From: Psilocybe azurescens
Lineage: Eukaryota > Basidiomycota > Agaricomycetes > Agaricales > Agrocybaceae
NCBI GenBank assembly: GCA_023853785.1
Contig: JAJIRX010000940.1
Span: forward strand, 1 to 64,000
Reading direction: 5' to 3'
Length of the DNA: 64,000 nucleotides
Shown: piece after piece, positions 43,451 through 54,500 of the stretch
How the letters are laid out: every line of letters begins with the position of its first letter
How positions within the stretch are numbered: the stretch's first letter is position 1
Notes under the pieces: model-generated
What the model was told of the DNA's origin: nothing
Database searches by the model: none
What the model saw: the letters and a program-made list of their open reading frames with translations, nothing else
Made by a program: the position numbers and the translations under genes

Positions 43451-45734
43451 CTACATTACAGTGCCTAATGGATTCTTCTTGTTCATTATCATCATCATTT
43501 TCTTCTTCTTCTTCCTCTCTTTTTTGTCAAGTTTTTCTTGTTGTTTTTTTCTTTTTCTTTTGTCTTTTGTATAATATGTTGAGTATGATAAAACAACATT
43601 GAATGCAAAAACCAGTTAAAGTTTCCAGATTTCATACGTTTAAGAATTGATTCAAAGCCACCAAGCCAAGAGTTTAATTGTTCACATGCTTGTGTATTAT
43701 AAGCTTGCTTATAATATATTTGCCCACGCTTATCAATGTCTACTATGACAAAATTTGGGGCTGAACCATTCAAGAGAGCAGGATTACAATATTTGCGACA
43801 CAAATAATCAGTTGTTCGATGGTTGATATAATGATAAGAATCCACAATAAATTGACTGGTTTTTTTCTATATTGCCCAACTTCCATTGCTAATACAAGTT
43901 TGAAGAACTTTGCAAGCTTTATCAATGCAAATATAAGCTGGTCAAGATGCTTCAGTTGGATACACTTTTGATAACCAGTTTAAGATTTTTGTTGGAGATT
44001 CAGATTTGTCAAACTTTGTCCATGCAATTACAACACCACATGGTGCACACATTGTTTCTACACAATAAAATCGACCAGGACTAAAGTAATGCAATTGTGG
44101 AACTTCAACATCATCATCATCATCATCATCATGTGGTCGCTGAACTCTTTCAACAGATGGTTGCCAAGGTGCATTTTCATTTGGTCTTTGTAGCATTCTT
44201 CGAACACCTGCCAAACCTGCTTGGCTATGGTTTAACTTGTATTTTTCCATTCATGTTAATGAGTGGTACAAGCTTCTGTATCTCTTACTTTTTCATTCTG
44301 GCAGCCATATACTCAGCAGCGAGCACCATAAGCATGTTGGTGGACTGCACAAAATACTCCACCTCTTGCATTTGTCAAATCAGCAGTACAGTTTTCATAA
44401 GCACAATGCTAAGCAAAAATTAATGTTATTCAACTTATTAGAGCACTATAAAGTTCACTTACAGTAGGTCCCATAACAATACCATCTAAAAAACCATTTT
44501 AATTGGTGCATAATTTGAGGTATCATTTGAATTGGCTTCATTATTTCTGTTTCTTATTGCTTGACGAGCTTCAGCTGTATCATTTGCTGATTGTATAGCA
44601 TTTTCACCTGTTAAAACAGGAACCTGTTCATGTTCATCCATAACAACAACAGCTGCTGGATCCTCATTTGCAAGAGGAACAGTATCAGCTGCATGTTTGT
44701 ACTTTTGGGTGCATTCTGAACATGAGTGTTGCATACCTGCATTGAGTATTTCTTCATTTCCAACAGCTTTAAAGGCTGCAGTTGTAACATCTTCAATATC
44801 AAGGCCATCAGACAATTCTAGGTTTATATTTGATCCACTTGCAACTGTTCGAATTGATTCCTGAATAAATGCATGCCATACCAATCGCCTTGTCATTGAT
44901 ATATTGGAATTGAGGTCAGAAATACAATCATTATAAAACTGTGTATAAGCTGCTGCAGAAGCATGAAATTGTACATTCCATTTAATACAGCCTTAGAAAA
45001 GCTGCAGTCCACCCATATTGATTGGCCAATTTTAAGAAAACATGCTGAATTTAAATAGCATTGTTTCCACTCTTGATCATCTTTAAAGTGTTCATGGTCT
45101 GCATAGTAACTTGTTTCACATTTTGGACACTTTCCAGCAAGTACAGGAATCTCTTCATAGATTGTATTGTCTTTTATCAATGTGACTAGAGGAACATCCT
45201 GTGGTTTACTTGTTTGAAGTAAAGCTCGCTTTTGACAATTGACATCCATACATACAGCAGTAATTGGGCAAATTATATGGATAGCTTTGATAGACTCATA
45301 AGAAATAGGCAATAGCTTTTGTTTAGACTTTCTTGTCTTTGAATATGGAGTAAACCCCAATAGCTTTGCAAACTCATCAAGCTTGTTGGATATTTCAAGT
45401 ACTTGCTGATTTTGTTGAGATGGAAAATCTCTTTCCTTGAACAAAGTTTTGGTACTATCTTTGAATCTTTGTAGCACTGCTCTAGATAAAGATTTCATCC
45501 ATCCAGTTGCTATAACTCTTCTTTCATCTGAAAAACAGGATTTTGCTGCCGAGCATGAAGAGTAAGTAATTCTGGATTTTCAGTCAATGTAAACAGTAGA
45601 GTGAGTACTGTAGCAAGTGATATATTTGGACCAAATGTCTGGCCAATAAATTCACTGAAAACATTGAAATTTATATCTGGAAATTGTGCAGATTGTGGAA
45701 TAGCAACTGCACCAGGGATAAAAGTGCTCCACAT
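43451..45734 (-). pseudogene. KDZ-associated Cys-cluster (CxC5/CxC6-like) protein
   Basis: Minus-strand pieces in order: MWSTFIPGAVAIPQSAQFPD, then FSEFIGQTFGPNISLATVLT, VCMDVNCQKRALL, and a CPKC pair in VPVLAGKCPKCETSYYADHE (read IPVLAGK here). Next are TRRLVWHAFIQESIRTVASG, QHSCSECTQKYK, CTADLTNARGGVFCAVHQHA, CQNEKV..TEACTTH and LHYFSPGRFYCVETMCAPCG. These are followed by YICIDKACKVLQTC, SQFIVDSYHYINHRTTDYLC and a Lys/Arg-rich C-terminus. The Cys pairs suggest zinc-binding clusters; such proteins are known as partners encoded near KDZ transposases. In-frame stops at 44313-44315 (TGA, context suggests CGA) and 44256-44258 (TAA, from CAA) look like C-to-T changes. Start 45734 is chosen over 45851 because the upstream part is an uncharacteristic hydrophobic stretch. 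Confidence 0.75.
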
Positions 45735-45999
45735 TAAAATCCAGAAAATAAAGTGAAATTGGCCAAAACAATAAAGTGGCAAAATAAGCAACCAGATCAA
45801 CAATGAGGCACAGAATAGTCCAAGTTTATAAGTTTCATATACAGGATTCATAGGTAAGAAGATTGAGTCATAACTAAAAGTACAAGAGTTATTCAGAGTG
45901 GTCAGTTTGAGTACAAAAAATAAATAAATAAATAAACAAAATAACTACTTTGTTTTCTTGTGACTTTGCTTCAAGACAGCCTTTGCTTTTCCTTTTCCC

Positions 46000-48670
46000 T
46001 TTTTCTGTGATTCTTCCTCTACTACTAAATGATCTCCATTTTCCAACCACTCTTGAAGATCTGATAAATAATATTGAGCCTTTTTACACCCCAGACTTTA
46101 ACATCATCTACTTCATCATCATCATTGTCAGAATTGACATTGTCGCTATTGTCCTTTGTATCAATATTGTGTTCTAGCCATTTGACCATCTCAGGATAGT
46201 TTGCAATCTTTTCAAAAGCAGCCTTGTAGCCTTTATGGAATGTTGACTTTCCAAAATAGAGGCTGACAACAGGGGTGTGCTTGGCAGTGAGGTCTTTTGG
46301 CCAAGTGCTATTAGCGATTTTGCTTTCAAGAAGTGCAAGAGCTCTAAGATAGTCTATATACTTTGCATAGGCTATACAGAGACCAGGCTTTTGATGCAAA
46401 CCATCAAACCTGGTTCAACTTTCAAAAGCTCTGCAAGTTGAGTATCTTCACTAGAGTTGTGTGAAGTCGAAGCAACAGGAACAGACACACTAGACTGAGT
46501 ATCGTGGCAAGAACTGGTTGACACAGAATGATGACCAGACTTAAGAGCGGATAAAGATGCCAGGACAGGGAGTCAGATAGAGGTCACTGTCTTCAAAGCT
46601 TGTCTTAATATCGCAATAATGAGTCAGAACTATATCTATTATTATTATTAGCTTGAACTTACCGCCAAAACATGGGTAACATGGTTATCGTTGTTGTCTT
46701 TCTGCCAAGTAAAGGCATCATTGAGTTCACTTAAAACCTTATAACGGCCTTGAGCAGACCAATCTCTGTCATCCAAGAGAAAGTAATGGTACTTGGGAAC
46801 TAAATAAACGTAAGAGGATTTTATTTGCAATCAGAGTTTCACTTACGACATGTAGGAGACAAACGCTCGGTGACCTTTTTAACCAATGATGATACACCAG
46901 TAATTTTGTCAATGTTCAGCACAGTAACAACATTTGTAGCCTTGGTAGTAACAATGTCGATATCGGCTGAGTTCTTGGTGGATACATAGAAGAAGATCTT
47001 GCCCCCAATGACTGGTATGTCAGGATGTGTATCCATGTCATTCCATACATCCTTTGCATCAGCAATGTTGAATGTATTGCCTTGTGCACGTCCCCGCAAG
47101 ATCCCACCTTTCTCACGTGAAGCCCCTTGGGCCTTGATTGGGGTGTCAGGACTGTTGTTTGCACTTTGCATAATAACATCTAATTAAATTTAATTGTATG
47201 TAAATATAATATAACAATAACAATAACAATAAATAATAATTTAAAATACCATCATCATGAGATGAGGTCTTCCCTTGACAACCTCTAGAGGGTGTACATG
47301 GGGCCTGAGTAAGGGTAGGAGACCCATGCTGGCCACGAGGATCACAAGAAACAGTGGGCTCCCTGTTTCCCTGATGTTGTGGGGCTGCAGTTGCATGAGA
47401 TGATAATAAGTTAGTCATGGTATCCTCAGACATACCTGATCTACCTATTTCCTTGTTTAGGGGGAGCAGTTACGTTCACAGCAGTGGTAGCAGCAGCAGC
47501 AGGGCCTTGGCTTTCATACCAGCCTTGGAGGTACTGGCACTGGCCTTGGTGCCATCGCCAGTGGTTGCGTTGGCGTTGGCGTCTTCACCATCCCTCGCTT
47601 TTGTTGCCGTCCTCATCTTTGTTGCTATTGTTGCCTTTGTCATCCTCGCCGTCGTGGTCCTCGTCCCCAGCGTTGTCACCCTGGCTGCTGTTGTTCTCAT
47701 CGTTGCCGCTTGTTGTTGTCCTCACTGTCCTTGTCCAGGTTGGTTTGGTTGTTGTCGTCTTGGTTGTTGTCGTCTTGGTTGTTGTCGTCAGCTTCGTCTG
47801 CCGTGCTGTCCATGTCTTCTTCTTGTCATCGGCGACCAACGGTGGACAGAGGGGGTGCCCCCTCAGTAGCTGGGGCCAGAGTGGTAAGGCGAGGGGTGGT
47901 GCTACAGACACGCGGTCCACCTCAAGCTTTTGTACAGTCCTGTAAATATAAATTAGAAATAGAATATAAAAAGAAGAAAGAAAGAAAAGAAAAGAAAAAA
48001 CAGAATAAAAAGAAAAGAAAAGAAAAAGAAAAAAAGAAAAGAAAAAAAGGAAAAAAAAGGAAAAGAAAAAAAAGGGGGGGGGGGAGGGTATGTACTTCAA
48101 CCGCTTCATGGGCATGCCTTTCGTGGTCGGGCGGCTGCATCCTCAGCTGCCTTTGCGGTGCTGGTTTTCCTATAGAGCAGTGTGAGCGGGGGTGAGTGTG
48201 AGTGGGGAGAAACATACCTGGGGGCCTTCCCCCCCTTTTCGTGCTCCTTTCCCCTCCCTGCGTTGCCTCCCTGCGGCTGCTTCTCCTCCTCCTCCTCCTC
48301 CTCCTTCTCCTCTTCTCCTGGGTCTGCCTGTTGTCGTTTGCACTTAGCTGGCTGCTGTGCAGTGGATGCGGCGTTCAATTCCTTCTGCTTGCGTTGTTCC
48401 CCAGCTGTGGAAACAGGGGGGAGACACACAGCGGTGCCCGGATCTTGTTGTCGACGCAGTAGAGCAGGTACCGTTGGGCATTGAGAGGGGAGGGTCAGTG
48501 TTGTTGATAGAGGCGGTGATGGTGGTTATGGATGGCGGCGGGGAGCAGAGAGGTGGTGGTGGTGGAAGGAAAGGGTGCGATGTGGCATCCAAACAGCATG
48601 CGAATGGTCTCGCTAGGCTCATGCTGAGAGAAGCCAGTACAATCAGTATGTATAATGCTAAATGTTATCG
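46000..48670 (-). CDS. Second gene region of element G, unknown product, multi-exon
   Basis: No family recognised. Protein-like pieces on the minus strand are MSEDTMTNLLSSHATAAPQH (47433), SANNSPDTPIKAQGASREKG (47165), NTFNIADAKDVWNDMDTHPD, IPVIGGKIFFYVSTKNSADI, VPKYHYFLLDDRDWSAQGRY (about 46800), and VVSLYFGKSTFHKGYKAAFE with KIANYPEMVKWLEHNID (about 46200). Upstream (47450-48670) low-complexity segments encode acidic Asn/Asp/Gln runs, a KEEEEEEEK-type run and AGEQRKQKELNAASTAQQ. Introns and the true start are not resolved. The orientation agrees with the element polarity, so it is probably element-encoded rather than host. Confidence 0.4.
47968..48087 (+). repeat. Polypurine tract (GAAA)n ending in a G run
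   Basis: About 120 bases almost entirely A and G, ending in a run of about a dozen G residues. Capable in principle of triplex (H-DNA) formation and a frequent assembly trouble spot. Confidence 0.85.
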
Positions 48671-48799
48671 TATATAAATGCCTATGTGGCTCAAGTGGTT
48701 GATTGTGTTGAATTTGGTGTACTTGGATGCTTGGGTTCAATTCTTGATCATGTGCTTTTTTCTATTATAAATAAAATAATATAAAATCAAATAAAAATA

Positions 48800-49225
48800 A
48801 TTTGATTGAATTCCAGTTGGATTCTGCATTATTCCGTGAGAATAGACCTATATTAGGCTATGTTTCATGGTATATATGACTATTCCAAGTGGATTCCAGC
48901 CAAATTGGCTGCTATATATGGTGTTCCAATTGGATTCCAGCTACATTGGCTGCTAGATGTTGGATTCCAACTGGATTCCATCTAACTTGGCTGCTAAATG
49001 TTGGATTCCAACTGGATTCCAACTGGATTACCTCAGTTCCATTGGACTGTAAATGGAATATTCCACTTGGAATGGGTAATTTAATGGATTCCAGTTAGAT
49101 TTCAATTGGAATCCATTGTGGCTCCTCCATATAAAATAGCACCAATATATGGTATGGAATTCCACATTGGAATCCATTGGAATCCATCTACATTCCAGAA
49201 TAAAGATGGATTCCACCTGGAATAG
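48800..49225. repeat. Subterminal palindromic array of element G (GGTCTT side)
   Basis: TTCCAACTGGATTCCAACTG, TTCCAGCTACATTGGCTGCT and related units. Confidence 0.8.
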
Positions 49226-49316
49226 GTGGGGGACAGTCAAGACCTCTGAAAAATACATACACATTCCCTCTTTTTGCTGCACGTTTCCTGTCAACAAATT
49301 TATTTTAGCAGCAAAT

Positions 49317-49562
49317 TCAGGAATATTTGATTTTTCTTACATGTTTTTGCTTGACTGGCTTGCCCTTGATACCAACAGATTCACCTTCACCAATCTCACC
49401 ATCAGCCTCCTCTTCTTCATCCCCAACAGCAACCTTCTTGGCAGGTGGTGCAGCAGAGGCATCAACAGCAGATGCAGCCCTGGCCTGCTTTCTGGTGCTT
49501 CTACAAGTCTTGGGAGGGGAGTTAGGGACAGTAGCAGTGTTCTTGGAAGCTTTGGGAGCCAT
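49317..49562 (-). CDS. MAPKASK protein, first exon of a gene carried by element F
   Basis: Reads MAPKASKNTATVPNSPPK, TCRSTRKQARAASAVDASAA, PPAKKVAVGDEEEEADGEIG and a basic end KPVKQKHV. The composition (basic, Ala/Pro-rich, acidic patch) resembles a nuclear or DNA-binding tail. It is followed by GTAAGA, a good splice donor. The rest of the gene is interrupted by element G; an SAIKP segment about 6.9 kb downstream (42600-42625) may be a later exon. A shortened copy lies in element A (36722). The family is unknown. Confidence 0.45.
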   Translation of the reverse strand: MAPKASKNTATVPNSPPKTCRSTRKQARAASAVDASAAPPAKKVAVGDEEEEADGEIGEGESVGIKGKPVKQKHVRKIKYS

Positions 49563-49856
49563 AGTAAGGAAGCTAGGTCACTAGGATGAGCTTAGATGGT
49601 GGTGGATGAAGGAAGAGATAACAGATCATGCAACTTGTCAAGTTGGGCAGACATTACATAAGCCCTTTCTCACTGGAAACTGCTGTTCTCAAAAATATTC
49701 CAAGTCCAACCTGACGGAAATTTCTGTTTTATGCTAACCCAGACATTCCAAGAGCTTGGAAATAGTAGATAACAAAGCTAACTACAACATGTATGTATAG
49801 GAAAGTAACTACACTACAAAATTGGACAGGGTGGGTGTGAAACAGAGGGCAATGGC

Positions 49857-50901
49857 ACAGGATAAATTTATCTGTGATGAGAGAATGTGGGTGGTTGGAT
49901 AGGCTGGTCTAGCCACTGATGAACGTTTTGAATAACTGGAGTGATTGTTGAATTTCGTGCTGAATACTGATAGAGATTGATTGAATGCGTGCTTGGAGTG
50001 CTGGACTGAGTACTTGATAACTTGAAATCTTTGCTGTGAAGAAAGTTGCAGCTTGTAACTTCCTTGCATTCCAAGCGATACTACTACATGGTTTATATAC
50101 CAGAAAACATAGAAAAATATTTAAAAGAGATCAAGCGTCCAAACTATACTAATCTTTCTGTAGAACGACACCCAGTAGTCCCATCTGTCAACTACATACA
50201 ATAGATTGAAGGCTGACGGAGTTTAGGAGTGAAAAATAGAAGGATGAGTAAGTAAGTAACATAGGATGAGTAAGAAGTATAAGCAGGATTATGAAAAGCG
50301 AAGTGAGATGAGCAAGAAAGAAGCGAAGCTGAGTAATTACAATAAGCAAGAATGACAAAAGGAAGGAAGGATCAATCATATGAAAGTGTCAGACAATAGA
50401 AAAGGAGCCAAAATAGCGAACAAGTACCATGCTAATGAATAGAACCAGTCTATTCATGGCACAGCTCAGTCATCCATTACCAAGACTGCTGAGTGAGACA
50501 AAGATTTGCTGCATATGTGGAATCCAGTTAAGGACCAAATAGTTATAGATGACCAAATGCTGATGACAATGGTGATATATGATGCTGTGCAGTGCTGTGC
50601 ATACTAGGATGGATAGGAATGATGTCCAGGAATAAGCTATGTATAGCCTTGAGGTTTGAAATAGATAGACAATTGAATCACTGATAGGGAATGTAGCTGA
50701 TCAAATAGTTGAAGTGGAGATTGAAAGTTGTAATGGAGATTGAAGTGGACTGTGAATGGGCTTTGACGTTGAATATTGAGGGATGTGCTTCAGATAATAA
50801 TGCAAAATAATAACCCTGGCTTCTGCATGCAATGGGGAGTCAAGACAGACGCTCTAAGCTTATAGATAAATCTCATATCCAATCAAAATTGGTGTATGAC
50901 A
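49857..50901 (-). repeat. Gypsy 3' LTR (LTR copy 2)
   Basis: 1045 bp in reverse orientation relative to 38301-39345, starting TGTCATACACC at 50901. It is preceded on the minus strand by TTTTGGGTGGA, a weak polypurine tract, and by the end of Gypsy pol. Confidence 0.9.
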
Positions 50902-50994
50902 TCCACCCAAAACTTGAGAAAAGAACCGTCCTCGGTTGATAGGCAACATGCGGAAATGAAGAGGAGGTTACTTTAGGTCTCGGGCAAACAATTT

Positions 50995-51401
50995 ACTGAT
51001 CGTCGTCCAAGGTATCGTCCATATCTTCATTGTTGTTCTGAGTGTATTCAAGATTTTCCACTATATTGTCCAGTTCAGCTCTAGGAATGACTGATCCATC
51101 TCGAGGGAAGTAGCGTAGAAGTCGGAAGGCAGCAACACCTTGAACCATTGGAGTACCATCAAGTTCCTTTAGCACATAAGAACCACCACGAGTTTGTCGA
51201 ATAACCTCATAAGGACCAAGATATCTGGGCTTGTGTTTGCGATTCATCTCTTTCTCTGACGTGAGTGTTGCGGACAAGGACTAGAGTTCTGGGCTGAAAT
51301 GCTGTCTGACGAATACGATGCACAAAGCGTTGTTCAAATATGGCCTTTGATTGCAGACGGGATTGTCGCAGGACTTCAGCAATATTAGCTAGGTCTTCAT
51401 C
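50995..51401 (-). pseudogene. Gypsy integrase C-terminal end
   Basis: Continues the integrase cut at 56381: QLMKR joins DEDLANIAEVLRQSRLQSKA. Then come FEQRFVHRIRQTAFQPRTLV, LVRNTHVRERD, a frame change near 51260, MNRKHKPRYLGPYEVIRQT, GGSYVLKELDGTPMVQGVAA and FRLLRYFPRDGSVI. The GPYEV..GGSYVLxELDG block is the usual C-terminal domain of fungal Gypsy integrases. Confidence 0.88.
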
Positions 51402-52524
51402 GCGCTGAAAGGGTGTAAACCATTCTGAGCTTACAATTCGTAGTGAGATACAGAGGCCCTTATTTTTGCGATTGTTATCTATAATAAACTAGTACATTAT
51501 ACTAGTGAAGGGTAGGAGATACGCCAGACTATTAGGCTTTGCGGCTTTACTTCCTAGTGGGCCAACAAGAGTAATAGACCTTACAAACTAACTAAGGTGT
51601 AGTGTGGCCTATTAATCAGTGCTACGAATCAAAGACTACCTTTAGTTTCCTACACAGCTATCAAAGGAGGTCTTTACACTCCCCACAGGTACTGATCGGA
51701 ATTTTATTTGGCAGTGTCCCTGCCAAATTAGCAGTAAAATGTCCAAATTTTTCCCGACCGATTCCGACTGGATTCCGATCGGAACCACCAGTACCGACCG
51801 GTTCCACTGTTAACAAGTCCAACCAAAATCCGATCGGAATCCGACCAGAATCCAACTGGAATCCAAGTGGAATTCATCAAATTTGAAACCCACTAGACCC
51901 AATTCCGAGTGGAATCCGAGTGGTACCAAGCGAACTATATTATGTCAGCATACTATTTACAGCTCACCAAGTAATAACACAAAAAGTATACATAGATCTC
52001 AACAGTTTGTGACAAATTTGGTATTGTTAGAATTGTAAAATTGAGGAGAATATGTTTATGTAATAGTTATATAAAATTAAAAATTTTCTAATAAAGAAAT
52101 ACCTATTTTCATATAAATCTGTGCTTATATAATCTAAATGTCTTGAATAAAATTAATCTTTGTATTCCATTAATTTCTATTATTGTAAAACTATTAATAT
52201 ATAGCTAACAGAGTGCTATTTTGTTGCAAAATGTAGTTTACAATATCTATATATATATAAATTTACAGTATTTTGTATATTGAACATGCTGACATAATAT
52301 TCTGATGATGGTGTAATTACAGATGCATTGCCCTCAATTTTCTGATCATTTTGATATATAATATGTGGGTATAGCTTCAGAGGAAGTGCCAGAATATATT
52401 ATTGGGTGTTGTAAAGAATGGTATATAATTCATAAAATGTTGGTAATACCACAAGCAATAATAGTGTAGTTGGTAATGTGTGTATAGAATTAATATATAC
52501 GGCTTTATGACCGCTGCTACGCTG

Positions 52525-52835
52525 TTGGGGGATTCGCTTCGCTCACCCCCTGTGCTTCATGGCAGGGTCAGCTTATGGGGGCTGCACCCCCAGACCTCGC
52601 TTTGTCGGCGCCCTGCGCCTCCTCATTGAAAGATAAATAATACCAATTACAATTATTATATCTTGGGGGAATGAGCTTCGCTCATCCCCCTTTTATTGTC
52701 ACTCCATGTCTCATGAAAATAATAATAATAGCAGTCACTCTTGGGGATGAGCTGCACTCATCCCCCTTGCTTCACACCTCCTAATATAATGTGTTGGAGG
52801 GGATGAGCACAGCTCACCCTCCCCTACTTCACAGC
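52525..52835. repeat. Series of GGGGATGAGC...GCTCATCCCC hairpins
   Basis: Four short inverted repeats: GGGGGATTCGCTTCGCTCA with CCCCC, GGGGGAATGAGCTTCGCTCA with TCCCCC, GGGGATGAGCTGCACTCATC with CCC, and GGGGATGAGCACAGCTCACC with CTCCCC. Each has a stem of about 9-11 bp and a 3-5 nt loop, embedded in AT-rich DNA. Confidence 0.85.
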
Positions 52836-52919
52836 CTGCCCTACAGCTTGTTGGGGTTGCACTCTTCCATCCCACTATGGAGCCACACAGCATCTTCATA
52901 GTCAGATTATATATACTCA

Positions 52920-54500
52920 GTCAATAACAGTGAACAAATACACAAATATTTATACACAGCACTCTATATTCTGTGTCCATTAAATTTCTTTTGCTTCAAC
53001 AATCTCAAACAAAATTTTTAAACCATATTAAACCCATTCCAACTAATCCACAGTACCTTTGCCACCATGTCTGTTTTAATATTCACACCCATATCCACTC
53101 CCAATCAATTATTATTCTACTTTGTATTTTATGCAATACTGCACTACTCATTTACTATCTATCACTCACCTCATAAGCACAGCACCATAGGTGCCATGCT
53201 ATGTTAAATTTCATAGCTTACACTTTCTCTTCACAACCAAAATATCTGTCTCTACACCCCACTACTTTAATTCTACAAAATTTAATCACATCAATCTACA
53301 CCCTATAGTACATTACAATCTAAAATCAATTTTCATAACATATCACAGAGCATTCACCCCACTCACCACTTCTGCTTCATCCTCAGGCCTACATCTTATC
53401 ACTGCTCCATCTCTCTATCTCACTATAGACATTTGTAGCACCTCCATACTCACTTTTTTTTTACTGACTGTCAATAACAGTGAACATTTCTGTCTCTATC
53501 TAACAATCTCACAAATCTCCAACCAAAATTTAAAACCATATTACACCCACTCCAACTAATCCACCACAACTTCACCCCTGTACTCAGTCAATCTACATCC
53601 CTGCCTATCACCACTCCCAATTATTTGCCAATTATTGCCTCTATTACTTATAATACTTGACTGCCCTTTCATTACCCACCAATATCTTGATATGCACAGC
53701 ACCTGCAGCGCTGTGCCATTTTAAATTTTATAACTTACACTTTTTTCTTCAAAATCCAAATAGCTATTCCCAGCCCCCACCACTTTGGTCCTGTAAATGA
53801 ATTAATCACAACAATCTATATCCTATAGTACATTAAAATTCAAATGTGAATTCCCACTCCTATTAGTTAACACACTCTTTAATTTTACCCACTACATGGG
53901 CAAAGCATACTCCAGCTTTATTCTCAAAAATTAATTTTACTACCTATACAGCACTGTATATCACCTATTTTCAATTACAAAGGCATGTCTCAGTTCTATC
54001 TTTCTATCCAAATCTTTATTTAAATAGCACCCACATATCCACAAATCCCCTGCTGCTATGTGTCAGTCATAAAGCTAAACAGCACAGTGCATCTGGGATT
54101 TGCTAAGTTGGTGCTCTACATCTCCATACCAAATATAATATCAATATTTCATCACTTCACCCTTTCTATGTCTAATGAAACACATTTGGGTATTTCTCTA
54201 CAAAAGCATGCCACCTTTAGCGCTATGTCCATGCTACTATACATTTCCACAATATTTCCCCACCCACACTTGAACAATTATTGTGTAGATTACTTGTAAT
54301 AACATTCTTTTGCATAGAGAACTGGAATATTCTACTATGCACAGCACCTGCAGCACTGTATCATTTTAAAATTTACAGATTACACTCTTCACAATTAAAA
54401 TTTAAAATAGCTGTCCCCTAACCTTTCCCATTGTAAAATTGTGTCCCAGTGCTATCTTTCTGTCTACACCTTTATTTAAACAGTTCCAACTATAGTTCAT
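52920..54500. repeat. Diverged long tandem repeats inside element H
   Basis: A palindromic GCACAGCACC..GGTGC/GCTGTGC segment followed by TTAAATTT..TAGCTTACAC-like sequence recurs at about 53177, 53694 and 54338. GTCAATAACAGTGAACA with downstream CCAACTAATCCAC recurs at about 52920 and 53466. Spacing is about 520-640 bp. Confidence 0.6.

Larger units (their letters stand above)
42718..49254 (-). mobile_element. Element G: 6.5-kb member carrying genes
   Basis: Target duplication TGAAAAAT at 42718-42725 and 49247-49254; element 42726-49246. The + strand left end is CAGTACTTTACTGTCCCCC and the right end read inward is GAGGTCTTGACTGTCCCCC. Both continue into (A)TTCCAGGTGGAATCCATCTT. Subterminal arrays (42745-43240, 48800-49225) use the CpG-free variant GGATTCCAATTGGAATCC. 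By polarity it points to the minus strand, as do both genes inside (43451-45734 and about 46000-48670). It is nested in element F. Confidence 0.92.

Noticed and set aside
47585..48115. Phe/Lys-rich ORFs over the polypurine tract
   Set aside because: Chance translation of the (GAAA)n and G runs.
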